Of a stretch of DNA of 64,000 nt, positions 16,674-24,940 are shown one piece after another. How positions within the stretch are numbered: the first letter of the stretch is position 1; each line of letters starts with the position of its first letter. The DNA is taken from assembly GCF_002294725.1 (NCBI RefSeq), contig NZ_NSFT01000001.1, forward strand, positions 186,001 to 250,000. Reading direction: 5' to 3'. Source of the stretch: Mesorhizobium sp. WSM4313. GTDB lineage: Bacteria; Pseudomonadota; Alphaproteobacteria; Rhizobiales; Rhizobiaceae. The notes below the pieces were generated by a model. That model searched no databases and was not told the DNA's origin. It saw nothing but the letters and a program-made list of their open reading frames with translations. A program made the position numbers and the translations under genes.

Positions 16674-17359
16674 CTTTTTTCCGCGGCACGGTCGAGGAGA
16701 TTGCGGCCGCACTCGCGGCCAACGGCCTGATTCTCCGCGGCGGTTTCAGCTTCGGTGACGATGAGGTGGCGCCAGCCGGGCCTTCCGGCGCGCCGGCCAA
16801 ATCCGTGCTGCTTGTCGGACAGGCGGGCGCGGCGCCCTGGCCGCATTTCCAGCGCTGGCGGGAACGACAGGCGAGGGACATCGCCAACCCACTCGACAGT
16901 TGGTCGCGCGAGGTGATCGGCGCGGTGGCGAAAGAATTCGGCGCCCGCGCGGTGTCGCCTTCGGACCGGCCCTATCTGCCGTTCCAGAAGTGGGCGATGC
17001 GGGCCGAAGGGCTGAAGCCGTCGCCGCTCGGCATCCTCATGCATCCGACCTATGGACTTTGGCATGCCTATCGCGCCGCATTGCTGTTCGAGGACGAGAT
17101 TTCTCTTCCGGAAGCTCATCAGCCGATTCACCTTTGCGACGCATGCGTCGAAAAACCCTGCCTGAAATGCTGCCCGGTCGGCGCATATTCGGTGGATGGC
17201 TTTGCGCACGGGGCGTGCCTGGTGCATGTGCGTGGCACGGATGGTGCGCCCTGCCGCGCCGGCGGCTGCCTCGACCGCAACGCCTGTCCTTACGGCGCTG
17301 AGTATCGCTATCCGGCCGATGTCCAGGCTTTCCATATGGCGGCGTTCGCCGGACTGTAG
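16670..17359 (+). CDS. Ferredoxin-like Fe-S protein next to MttB1
   Basis: A 229-residue protein. The N-terminal 150 residues look like a small alpha/beta domain (residues 40-150 include VLLVGQAGAAPWPHFQRW and LPFQKWAMRAEGL). The C-terminal third is Cys-rich: CDACVEKPCLKCCPVGA near 154-170, then GACLVH, APCRAGGCLDRNACPYG. This fits at least one [4Fe-4S] cluster. The architecture recalls epoxyqueuosine-reductase-type or reductase-linked ferredoxins but lacks their corrinoid domain. Placed 90 nt after MttB1 on the same strand, it may supply electrons for corrinoid or MetVF chemistry; this is inference. Confidence 0.75.
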   Translation: MTFFRGTVEEIAAALAANGLILRGGFSFGDDEVAPAGPSGAPAKSVLLVGQAGAAPWPHFQRWRERQARDIANPLDSWSREVIGAVAKEFGARAVSPSDRPYLPFQKWAMRAEGLKPSPLGILMHPTYGLWHAYRAALLFEDEISLPEAHQPIHLCDACVEKPCLKCCPVGAYSVDGFAHGACLVHVRGTDGAPCRAGGCLDRNACPYGAEYRYPADVQAFHMAAFAGL

Positions 17360-17463
17360 GCATTCTTCCGAACCGCACGGAAACTTGACCGCGATCGAGA
17401 GGTTGCGGCTTGCCCTGCCGGGCGGTGCGGATATCTATCGCCTGGCAACCGGCGGAGCGCGCA

Positions 17464-18195
17464 ATGACGAAGCAGGACATCAAGATCAAGACCCTGGACG
17501 GCACGGCGAAGGCACGGCTGTTTCGTCCAGCCGCGCCGGCCAAGGCTGGCGTCATACTCTATATGGATATTTTCGGTCCGCGCCCGGCGCTCGACCAGAT
17601 GGCCGAGCGCCTCGCGGAGCATGGCTATGCCGTGCTGGTGCCCGATCTCTTCTACCGCTATGCGCCCTATGGTCCGTTCGATCCCAAAACCGCCTTTGCC
17701 GAGGAAAAGACCAAGGCCCTGCTGTTGATGCTGAGCGGCGGCACGACGCAGGGCATGACCATCCGCGACGGCAGCGCGTTCCTCGATGCTCTGGCCGCCG
17801 AGGGGATCGCCGGACCGACTGGCGTCGTCGGCTACTGCATGGGCGGCGCGCGGGCGCTAAACGCGGCGGCGAGCTATCCGGACCGGATCGTTGCCGCGGC
17901 AAGCTTCCATGGCGGCAATCTCGCCAGCGACGCGGCCGACAGCCCGCACCGCAAGGCGTCCTCGATCAAGGCGCGCGTCTATGTCGGCGTCGCCGGCGTC
18001 GACCGCAGCTTCCCGCCGGAGCAGTCGGCGCGGCTGGCAGAGGCGCTCAGGGTGGCAGAGGTTGACCACGTCATCGAAAACTATGTCGGCGTCGACCACG
18101 GCTGGTGCGTCAAGGACCACAGCGTCTATGACGAGGCGGGCGCCGAGAGGCATTGGAAGCGGCTGACGACGTTTTTCAAAGAGACGCTGGGTTAG
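17464..18195 (+). CDS. Dienelactone hydrolase-family protein
   Basis: A 243-residue alpha/beta hydrolase that starts MTKQDIKIKTLDG. The nucleophile elbow GYCMGG (Cys as nucleophile, as in dienelactone hydrolase) is near residues 125-130, and the acid/base pair lies in AGVDRSFPPEQ and VDHGWCVKD. The ATG at 17464 is chosen over the upstream ATG at 17410, whose N-terminus (MPCRAVRISIAW) is unlike the family. Members hydrolyse enol-lactones or other small esters in catabolism; no aromatic pathway genes are nearby. A RIME-like element follows. Confidence 0.9.
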   Translation: MTKQDIKIKTLDGTAKARLFRPAAPAKAGVILYMDIFGPRPALDQMAERLAEHGYAVLVPDLFYRYAPYGPFDPKTAFAEEKTKALLLMLSGGTTQGMTIRDGSAFLDALAAEGIAGPTGVVGYCMGGARALNAAASYPDRIVAAASFHGGNLASDAADSPHRKASSIKARVYVGVAGVDRSFPPEQSARLAEALRVAEVDHVIENYVGVDHGWCVKDHSVYDEAGAERHWKRLTTFFKETLG

Positions 18196-18227
18196 CCTTC
18201 TTTCGCAGATCGCGGAGGGGGCGTCGT

Positions 18228-18304
18228 GCAGCGCGAGCCTTCGAATGTTCGCGCTGCCCCTCATCCGCCCTTCGGGCACCTTCTCCCCGTGAACGGGCAG
18301 AAGG
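18228..18304. repeat. RIME1-like intergenic mosaic element
   Basis: A hairpin GCAGCGCGA/TCGCGCTGC (18228-18236 with 18249-18257) is followed by the typical RIME series CCCCTCATCCGCCC-TTCG-GGC and CTTCTCCCCGT...ACGGGCAGAAG. Such elements are widespread in Rhizobiaceae and Phyllobacteriaceae. It separates the hydrolase from the sigma factor and may help to terminate transcription. Confidence 0.8.
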
Positions 18305-18374
18305 AAATGCGCCTCCGCAAAAAAATCTTTCCATCGCCCCAAGGATTGGCCATTAGCCTTCGTCCAACAGGCAA

Positions 18375-18938
18375 ATGATGGCGATGATGCTGGACGACGG
18401 CGAAGCCTCCGATGCCGAACTGATCGGGCGGGCGAGGGGCGGAGACAGGGGTGCTTTCGGCAGATTGCTCGAAAGGCATTACGGCTTCGTCTATCGCGCC
18501 GCCTTTCGCTGGTGCGGCCGCAAAGCCGACGCCGAGGACATCGCCCAGGACGTCTGCGTGCGGCTCGGCCGCGCGATCCGCGATTATCAGGGCAGCGGCG
18601 CCTTCACGACATGGCTCTATGCCATGACGCTGAACGCTTCGCGCGACATGATGCGCAAGCGCGCCCGCGACACCGCCAAAACCGATGCCTACGGCGCCTA
18701 TGCGCTGATCGCGGGCGACGCGTCGGCGGAGATCGACGATCCGGCCGAGGCGCTGTGGGCGGCGGTGCGGATGCTGCCCGACAAGCAACGCGACGCGGTG
18801 CTGCTGGTCTATGGCGAAGGTCTCAACCACGCGGCGGCGGGCGAGATCATGGCGATCTCGGAGACGACAGTGTCCTGGCACATCCATGAAGCGAAGAAAC
18901 GGCTGAAGCTGCTGATGCGCTCAGCCGGGGAAGTGTGA
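18375..18938 (+). CDS. ECF (sigma-70 family) RNA polymerase sigma factor
   Basis: A 187-residue protein. Region 2 (residues 25-95) contains YGFVYRAAFRWCGRKADAEDIAQDVCVRLGRAI and TTWLYAMTLNASRD. Region 4 (130-180) contains LPDKQRDAVLLVYGEGLNHAAAGEIMAISETTVSWHIHEAKKRL. It lacks region 3, as ECF factors do. The stop codon overlaps the start of the VWA protein gene in a GTGA arrangement, so the two are translationally coupled, as sigma/anti-sigma pairs usually are. A target promoter was not identified. Confidence 0.93.
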   Translation: MMAMMLDDGEASDAELIGRARGGDRGAFGRLLERHYGFVYRAAFRWCGRKADAEDIAQDVCVRLGRAIRDYQGSGAFTTWLYAMTLNASRDMMRKRARDTAKTDAYGAYALIAGDASAEIDDPAEALWAAVRMLPDKQRDAVLLVYGEGLNHAAAGEIMAISETTVSWHIHEAKKRLKLLMRSAGEV

Positions 18939-21148
18939 CCATGGTCGACGACAACGAACTCGAAAGGCTGCGCGATATCGCGGTACCGGCGCCGGACGGC
19001 GAGGCGAAGGCGCGCGCGTTCGCCGCCGCGATGCAGGCTTTTGACCTCGACGAAAAAATCTCGCCTGTTCGCCAAGGAACGTTCGCAGGCCTTCGTCTCA
19101 CGGAGCGAGCAAGAATGCTCTGGAGAGACATCATGCAACGGAAACTCATCGCCACACCGGCCATCACCGCGCTGGTCGCGCTGCCTATCGCCGGCTATGC
19201 CGCTTTCGAGATGCTGAAGGACCACCCGCCCGTCGTCGGCGGCAACGGCACGGTCACCGAGACCTTGGCCGACAAGCCGGCGGCGCAGAAGCCTGCGCTG
19301 GAACAGCCCGCGATTAACGAGCCGCTGGCAGCGGCGCCGGCCAAGGAGAAGAAGACAGACGCCGACGCCGAGACTCGGGCCAATTCACAAGTGGCGGCGC
19401 CGAAGCCGGCGACAGAGGTCGACGGCCTGCTCAAGCAGGAGGCTGCGCCGGAGAGCAAGCGCGCCCTGCAGCCTGCGCCGGCGGAGAGCGGCCAGCTCGC
19501 GGCCGGCGACAAGGACGGGTCGTCAAACAGAGTGATCATGTCGATGACACCGCCTAGCGTCGATGAGGCTGAGCGGGCCGACAAGGCGCCGGCAGGCGGC
19601 GCGGCCGCCGTTCCGGCGTCTCCGCCCGCCGTTCCGGCGTCTCCGCCCGCCGTCGCCGATTCCAAGCTGATGGTGCAGCCCGCGCCCATGCCGGTCGACC
19701 AACTGCAGCCGCAGGAGGAAAACCGCGATCGCGTCGAGAATTTCAAAACCAATCCGGTGCATGAAACAGCCCAGGATCCGGTCTCGACTTTCTCGATCGA
19801 CGTCGATACCGCCTCCTATTCGTTCGTGCGGCGCTCGCTCAAGGAAGGCAGTCTGCCCGAACCGGACACGGTCCGCGTCGAGGAGATGATCAACTACTTC
19901 CCCTATGACTGGAAGGGACCGGATTCGACCAAGACGCCGTTCAACTCGACCGTCACCGTCATGCCGACGCCGTGGAACGAGCATACCAAGCTCATGCATG
20001 TCGCGATCAAGGGTTTCGACGTTAAGCCGGCTGAGCAGCCGAAGGCCAATCTGGTCTTCCTGATCGACGTCTCGGGCTCGATGGACGAGCCCGACAAGCT
20101 GCCGCTGCTGAAATCCGCCTTCCGCTTGTTGGTGAGCAAGCTGAAGCCAGACGACACCGTCTCGATCGTCACCTATGCCGGCAATGCCGGCACGGTGCTG
20201 ATGCCGACCAAGGGGGCGGAAAAGCAGAAGATCCTTGCGGCAATCAACAATCTGGCGCCCGGCGGCTCGACGGCCGGCGAAGAAGGCATCCGCGAGGCCT
20301 ACAAGCTTGCGCAGCAATCCTTCGTCAAGGACGGCGTCAACCGTGTGATGCTTGCCACCGACGGCGACTTCAATGTCGGCCAGACCGATGACGACGACCT
20401 CAAGCGGCTGATCGAGAAGGAGCGCAAGACGGGCGTGTTCCTCTCGGTGTTCGGCTTCGGCCGCGGCAATCTGAACGACCAGATGATGCAGATCATCGCG
20501 CAGAACGGCAATGGCACGGCGGCCTATATCGACACGCTGGCCGAAGCCGAGAAGGTGCTGGTCGAGGATGCCTCCTCGACGCTGTTCACCATCGCCAAAG
20601 ACGTCAAGATTCAGGTCGAGTTCAACCCAGCCACGGTCTCCGAATACCGTCTCGTCGGTTATGAGACCCGCGCGCTGAAGCGCGAGGATTTCAACAATGA
20701 CCGCGTCGATGCCGGCGATATCGGCTCGGGCCATTCGGTGACCGCGGTCTATGAGATCACGCCTAAAGGCAGCGGTGGCGAGCAGGTCGATCCGCTGCGC
20801 TACGGCCAGGCCAAGGTCGACAATGGCGGCGTCGCCAATGCCGGCGAATATGCCTTCGTCAAGATCCGCTACAAGCTGCCGGACGAGAACGTCTCGAAGC
20901 TCATCACCACGCCGGTGACCGCCGCCAATGAGGTCTCGTCCTTCGATGCGGCCGGCGCCGACCAACGTTTTTCGGTTGCCGTCGCGGCCTTCGGGCAGAA
21001 GCTGCGCGACGAGGATCAGACCGCGAATTTCAGCTATGACCGCATCGCAGAGATCGCCAATGCCGCGCGCGGCGCCGATCCATTCGGCTATCGGGCGGAG
21101 TTCCTGTCGCTGGTGCGGCTGGCCTCATCGCTGGGCGGCAACAAGTAG
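18935..21148 (+). CDS. Membrane-anchored VWA-domain protein coupled to an ECF sigma factor
   Basis: A 737-residue protein. The cytoplasmic N-terminus (1-68) resembles an anti-sigma region in size, followed by one transmembrane segment (about 71-91), a long Ala/Pro linker with a duplicated PAVPASPP unit (about 95-265), a VWF_A N-terminal module (SFSIDVDTASYSFVRRSL), the VWA domain with MIDAS motif DVSGSMDEP near 379 and ATDGDFN near 470, and a YfbK-like C-terminal domain. It starts with GTG inside the sigma gene's stop; an ATG two codons later is an alternative. It is likely a periplasmic sensor or scaffold that controls the sigma factor. Confidence 0.9.
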   Translation: MTMVDDNELERLRDIAVPAPDGEAKARAFAAAMQAFDLDEKISPVRQGTFAGLRLTERARMLWRDIMQRKLIATPAITALVALPIAGYAAFEMLKDHPPVVGGNGTVTETLADKPAAQKPALEQPAINEPLAAAPAKEKKTDADAETRANSQVAAPKPATEVDGLLKQEAAPESKRALQPAPAESGQLAAGDKDGSSNRVIMSMTPPSVDEAERADKAPAGGAAAVPASPPAVPASPPAVADSKLMVQPAPMPVDQLQPQEENRDRVENFKTNPVHETAQDPVSTFSIDVDTASYSFVRRSLKEGSLPEPDTVRVEEMINYFPYDWKGPDSTKTPFNSTVTVMPTPWNEHTKLMHVAIKGFDVKPAEQPKANLVFLIDVSGSMDEPDKLPLLKSAFRLLVSKLKPDDTVSIVTYAGNAGTVLMPTKGAEKQKILAAINNLAPGGSTAGEEGIREAYKLAQQSFVKDGVNRVMLATDGDFNVGQTDDDDLKRLIEKERKTGVFLSVFGFGRGNLNDQMMQIIAQNGNGTAAYIDTLAEAEKVLVEDASSTLFTIAKDVKIQVEFNPATVSEYRLVGYETRALKREDFNNDRVDAGDIGSGHSVTAVYEITPKGSGGEQVDPLRYGQAKVDNGGVANAGEYAFVKIRYKLPDENVSKLITTPVTAANEVSSFDAAGADQRFSVAVAAFGQKLRDEDQTANFSYDRIAEIANAARGADPFGYRAEFLSLVRLASSLGGNK

Positions 21149-21166
21149 GCCATTGCGGATTGAAGG

Positions 21167-21201
21167 AAAGGCCGGCGGGACAGATCCTGCCGGCCTTTTT
21201 T
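21167..21201 (+). terminator. Rho-independent terminator after the VWA gene
   Basis: A 10-bp stem AAAGGCCGGC/GCCGGCCTTT (21167-21176 with 21189-21198), extended inward by GGGA/TCCT, with a T run 21196-21201. It ends the sigma/VWA operon. Confidence 0.85.
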
Positions 21202-21287
21202 CGATCGTTAAATTGCACGGCTTTTCCGGAACCTCGCCGCAACGAGCTTCTGTTAGTCGGTGCTGACAAGGGTTTGAGGGATCAGCA

Positions 21288-21572
21288 GTGCATATCACGA
21301 CAAGGGGGAACGTGAACTCGACGACGGCCAATGCCCCGGTGCGCGGACCGTCCGCTGCTTCAGCGGAAGCCGCGCGAATCAGGAACGATGTCGACGCGGC
21401 GCGCAACACAGCGCTTTCGGCCCTCAACAACGACCGTTTTCGCTCGATGCTTGAGCAGATCAGCGACCCCGGCGCATCGAGCGCCCTGATGACGATGGGC
21501 GCCGACAACCAGGGCAGTGCCGGCACCGATCTCAATACTGCGCTGTCGCGCTACGCTGAAAACAGCAAGTAG
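21288..21572 (+). CDS. 94-residue hypothetical protein
   Basis: A polar, Ala/Asn/Ser-rich protein with no signal peptide and no recognisable family. It has a helical middle (AEAARIRNDVDAARNTALSALNNDRFRSMLEQI). I chose the GTG start at 21288 because GAGGG at 21276-21280 is 7 nt upstream; a second GTG at 21312 with AAGGGGG just before it is an alternative. It follows the terminator of the VWA gene, so it is a separate unit, and is convergent with the betaine-homocysteine methyltransferase gene. Confidence 0.55.
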   Translation: MHITTRGNVNSTTANAPVRGPSAASAEAARIRNDVDAARNTALSALNNDRFRSMLEQISDPGASSALMTMGADNQGSAGTDLNTALSRYAENSK

Positions 21573-21580
21573 AAAACGTA

Positions 21581-22603
21581 TCAGGCGCGGCTGCGCCGGC
21601 GCTCGCGGCGGGCTTCGCTGGTCTCGGCGGTGTTTGCCGTCGCCGCCTTGTTGCGCATCGGGCCGATGCGCTCGACGATCGTCTCGACGGTCGGGCGGGT
21701 CGACTTGGTGTGCGCGTCCAGCGCCTTGCGCATGGCAGCAAGGTGCGCGAACGAGGTGCCGCAGCAGCCGCCGACAATCTTGGCGCCGGCATCGACCGCC
21801 AGCCGCACATAATCGGACATCAGCTCCGGCGTGCCGGAATAGTGGATCTCCGCGCCGCGGAACTCCGGAATGCCGCAATTGCCCTTGACGATCACGGTCG
21901 CATCGGGCTTCGCCTCGGTCATGTCGAGCAGCGACGCCAGGATATCGGAAGCGCCGACGCCGCAATTGGCGCCGACGCCGAGAGGGGCCTGCGACAGGCC
22001 ATCGGCGACGGCGTGGATATCCTTCGGCAGCAGGCCCATCATGGTGCGGCCGGCCGTGTCGAAGGAACCGGTGTAGGTATAGGGCAGGCCGACCCGGATG
22101 GCGGCCTCAGCCGCGGCGCGGATCTCGTCCGGCGCCGACATGGTCTCGATCCAGGCGACTTCGGCGCCGCCGGCCTTCAAGCCCTCGATCTGTTCGGCGA
22201 AGGCCTCGACCGCCTCGTCATAGGTCATGGCGCCAAGCGGCACCAGCAATTCGCCGGTCGGGCCGACGGAGCCGGCGACGATCACCTTGCGGCCGGCCTT
22301 GTCGGCGACGGAGCGGGCAATCTCGGCGGCGCGCTTGTTCAGCTCGTGGACGCGATCCTGCGCGTGATGCAGCTTCAGCCTGTGGCGAGTGCCGCCGAAG
22401 GAGTTGGTGAGAATGATATCGGCGCCGGCGTCGACAAAGTTCTGATGCAGGCTGGCGATGGTCTCGGGCGCCGTCTCATTGAGCAGCTCAGGCGCTTCCC
22501 CGGCCTCAAGACCCATCGCGAACAGATTGGTGCCGGTGGCGCCATCGGCCAAAAGCACGCCTTTTTCGGCAAGCAGTGCGTCAATCGGGTTGGTCGCGGT
22601 CAT
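21581..22603 (-). CDS. bmt: Betaine-homocysteine S-methyltransferase
   Basis: A 340-residue protein that starts MTATNPIDALLAEKGVLLADGATGTNLF. It is a single homocysteine-binding S-methyltransferase domain: the zinc ligands are the Cys in ANCGVG near residue 210 and GGCCGT near 273-278. It uses glycine betaine as methyl donor to turn homocysteine into methionine and releases dimethylglycine, a step known in Sinorhizobium meliloti betaine catabolism. Downstream oxidation could use the flavoprotein at 28699-31281. The ATG at 22603 is preferred over 22642, whose extra residues are basic and overlap the upstream promoter. The C-terminal 30 residues are Arg-rich. An SahR-like operator is about 50 nt upstream. 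Confidence 0.88.
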   Translation of the reverse strand: MTATNPIDALLAEKGVLLADGATGTNLFAMGLEAGEAPELLNETAPETIASLHQNFVDAGADIILTNSFGGTRHRLKLHHAQDRVHELNKRAAEIARSVADKAGRKVIVAGSVGPTGELLVPLGAMTYDEAVEAFAEQIEGLKAGGAEVAWIETMSAPDEIRAAAEAAIRVGLPYTYTGSFDTAGRTMMGLLPKDIHAVADGLSQAPLGVGANCGVGASDILASLLDMTEAKPDATVIVKGNCGIPEFRGAEIHYSGTPELMSDYVRLAVDAGAKIVGGCCGTSFAHLAAMRKALDAHTKSTRPTVETIVERIGPMRNKAATANTAETSEARRERRRSRA

Positions 22604-22653
22604 GGCCCTGAATTTCCTGCGTGGAATGGCTTTCGCGTTCAAATTTAAATAAC

Positions 22654-22675
22654 GATATAAAGAAGTCTTTATGTC
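22654..22675. promoter_or_regulatory. Candidate SahR-type operator before the betaine-homocysteine methyltransferase
   Basis: The inverted repeat GATATAAAGA-N2-TCTTTATGTC has one mismatch in the right arm. It equals the operator before the methyl-THF:corrinoid methyltransferase gene (8284-8305, read on the minus strand) in 21 of 22 positions. Sharing of a long palindrome by two methyl-transfer genes 14 kb apart points to one regulator. Confidence 0.65.
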
Positions 22676-22758
22676 CAGTCAACGAATTTGCGGCCGCGAA
22701 AGGCCACGGGTTTCGCTGGAACGATCAGGGGCAGCCAAGATGATATCGATGCGCGCGA

Positions 22759-23619
22759 TCAGGCAGAGCCTGATGGGAAGGACATTGCGGCCAGCTTTTG
22801 CGCAAAGCTCGCGGCCTCGTGCGCGTTGATGTCGGCGGCCCGGATCAGGTTGTCGAAATGGCTGGTGAGCGTGCGGATCGGCTGAGTGGCGCTCAACACG
22901 ATATACATGTCGCCGACATAGATCGCGGCGCGATAGGGGCCAAAGATCGTATAGGGGATCGAATAGCGAATGCGGCCGTCATAGAGGAACAGGCGAAAGG
23001 TCGGATAAAGGTCGTCAAGCAGCGCCGCCATGTGCAGCAATTGCTTGCGCCGTTCGGCCTCGGGGAAACGATCCCAGACACCGAGGCCGCGCGCGAAGAT
23101 CTCCAGCGTGTGGCGCGGCATGCAGACTTCCATGTCGGTCTCCGGCCGACGGTTGTAGTCGATGCGATATTGCGTTTCGCCTGCCTGCGCCTCACGGCTC
23201 TTGTTGGCAATGCCGGCCTCATATTCCACCAGTGCCTCGGTCCGCAGAAGGTCGGGAATGCCGGCGGGCACATAGCGGATCTTGGTGCCGGCCGCCTCGG
23301 CATGCCATTTGGCCAAAAGCGTACGGTCGAAGCCGTCGGGCGCCTCCTCGATCTCCAGGCTTTCTCTGATTTCGCCGGTGACCCCTTCGTCCTGGCTCAG
23401 GCCCAGCAGCCAGTCGAGCGACACTTTGAACTCGGCGGCGATGTTGAGGAGGGTCTCGGCGCGGCGCAGGCGAGTCGAGGCGCCGGAGAGGAGCTGCGAC
23501 AGCGCCGAACGGTCGATGCCGACCGCCGTCGCAAAGGCCGACTGGTTCAGGTCGGACCGTGTCAAGAGCAATTTCAGGCGCTCCCGAAAGGTCGTCGACA
23601 GATCGCGCTTGTCCATCAC
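22759..23619 (-). CDS. XRE-family helix-turn-helix regulator with a large ligand-type C-terminal domain
   Basis: A 286-residue protein. The HTH is at residues 10-65 (FRERLKLLLTRSDLNQSAFATAVGIDRSALSQLLSG). The C-terminal 200 residues contain FDRTLLAKWHAEAAGTKIRYVPAGIPDLLRTEA and SIPYTIFGPYRAAIYVGDMYIVL, which look like an effector-binding module. It is divergent from the fatty acid desaturase, so it probably controls it. A 6-bp inverted repeat (CTGACA-N6-TGTCAG) lies between the two genes at 23784-23801. Confidence 0.9.
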   Translation of the reverse strand: MMDKRDLSTTFRERLKLLLTRSDLNQSAFATAVGIDRSALSQLLSGASTRLRRAETLLNIAAEFKVSLDWLLGLSQDEGVTGEIRESLEIEEAPDGFDRTLLAKWHAEAAGTKIRYVPAGIPDLLRTEALVEYEAGIANKSREAQAGETQYRIDYNRRPETDMEVCMPRHTLEIFARGLGVWDRFPEAERRKQLLHMAALLDDLYPTFRLFLYDGRIRYSIPYTIFGPYRAAIYVGDMYIVLSATQPIRTLTSHFDNLIRAADINAHEAASFAQKLAAMSFPSGSA

Positions 23620-23783
23620 GCTGCTTCCGTGTCGGAGAGGAAAAATTTGCGCCGGAGCCGTTCTGAACGGGGTTCAGGCGGAAATGAATCCCGATGTTTG
23701 TTTACAATGTATAACATATGCCGCCAAAAATGCGCATTCGCAACGGTTTGTGCGCATTGTCGCGTTGATGTAACGGCAGGCTA

Positions 23784-23801
23784 CTGACACAATGTTGTCA
23801 G
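23784..23801. promoter_or_regulatory. Candidate operator between the XRE regulator and the desaturase
   Basis: Inverted repeat CTGACA (23784-23789), spacer CAATGT, TGTCAG (23796-23801), located 31 nt before the desaturase GTG start. It is likely to be a binding site of the divergent XRE regulator; this is inference from position only. Confidence 0.4.
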
Positions 23802-23831
23802 GAATCGAGTTGGTTCCGGCGACTGAGGGCA

Positions 23832-24866
23832 GTGGTCGAGAGCATGGCAAGCGTGAATACCGGCACGAAAAAGAGACGTAGCAGCACACCGGCTGTCGAA
23901 TGGCCGACAGTCTCCCTCACACTCTTCTGCTACGGCGCATGGCTCGCCACCGGTTTCCTTGTCTGGCCATCCCATCCGCTTCTGGCGCTTGCCGTCCTGC
24001 CCTTTATCCTGGCTCTGCAATCGTCGATCATGCACGAAGTGCTGCACGGTCATCCGACCCGCAACGCCAGGATCAATGAAGCCTTCGTCTTCCTGCCCAT
24101 CGGCATGGTCTGGCCGTTCCGCCGCTTCAAGACTATCCACCTTCGCCATCATGCAGACGAGCGCCTGACCGATCCGCTCGACGATCCGGAGAGCTACTAT
24201 CAGGCGCTCTGGATGCATGAGGGCCTGCCGCCGACAATGAAGCTTCTGCTCAAGATCAACAACACCATGGTTGGCCGCCTCGTCCTCGGTCCGTGGTTGT
24301 CCTCTGTCGGTTTCTTCATCGACGATGCCAAGCAGATCCTTGCCGGCGACGAAGCGATCCGCAAGGCCTGGGCGCTGCATGCCGTCGGCCTCGCGGTTGT
24401 GGCGCCGATCGTCACGTTCGGCTTCGGCATCCCGCTGTGGCTCTATATCCTGGTGCCGGTGTGGCTCGGCCAGTCGCTGATCTCGATCCGCACCTATGCC
24501 GAGCACCAGTGGTCGGAGCATCCGGAGGGGCGAACGGTGATCGTCGAGCGCTCGCCGCTCTCCTTCCTGTTCCTGAACAACAATCTGCATTTCGTTCATC
24601 ACAAGAGCCCGACCATTGCCTGGTACCGGCTGCCGAAGCTCTTTCGCGAGCGCCGCGGGGAATGGCTGCGGATGAACAACGGTTATGCCTATCCGAACTA
24701 TTTTGCGATGCTGAAAGCCCATGCGTTCAGGGCCAAGGAGCCGATCGTCCATCCGGTGCTGCGGCGCACGCCGGAACCGGGCCGCGCCTTCAAGCCGCGC
24801 GTCAGGGCGCGCAATGTCAGCGGACTTGGCACGGCGCCGGTTCCCGCCGAGCCGCCGAAGGAGTAA
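23832..24866 (+). CDS. Membrane fatty acid desaturase
   Basis: A 344-residue integral membrane diiron protein with three His boxes: HEVLHGH near residue 68, HLRHHAD near 104 and HFVHH near 258, the standard arrangement of the FADS-like superfamily. Hydrophobic segments lie at about 27-65 and 180-210. The GTG at 23832 or the ATG at 23844 (MASVNTG) are possible starts. Members desaturate or hydroxylate acyl chains or related lipids; the substrate is unknown. It is divergent from the XRE regulator and followed by a PhnD-like gene. Confidence 0.9.
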   Translation: MVESMASVNTGTKKRRSSTPAVEWPTVSLTLFCYGAWLATGFLVWPSHPLLALAVLPFILALQSSIMHEVLHGHPTRNARINEAFVFLPIGMVWPFRRFKTIHLRHHADERLTDPLDDPESYYQALWMHEGLPPTMKLLLKINNTMVGRLVLGPWLSSVGFFIDDAKQILAGDEAIRKAWALHAVGLAVVAPIVTFGFGIPLWLYILVPVWLGQSLISIRTYAEHQWSEHPEGRTVIVERSPLSFLFLNNNLHFVHHKSPTIAWYRLPKLFRERRGEWLRMNNGYAYPNYFAMLKAHAFRAKEPIVHPVLRRTPEPGRAFKPRVRARNVSGLGTAPVPAEPPKE

Positions 24867-24940
24867 TTCGACTATCCCGCCCCTTTTTTCGCGGCGGAAC
24901 GCAGGCGCCGAAGGCCGCTTGCTTTTGAAAGCTATTCGAC

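Noticed and set aside
19523..20965. 480-residue minus-strand frame opposite the VWA gene
   Set aside because: Antisense shadow; the plus-strand product has recognised domains.
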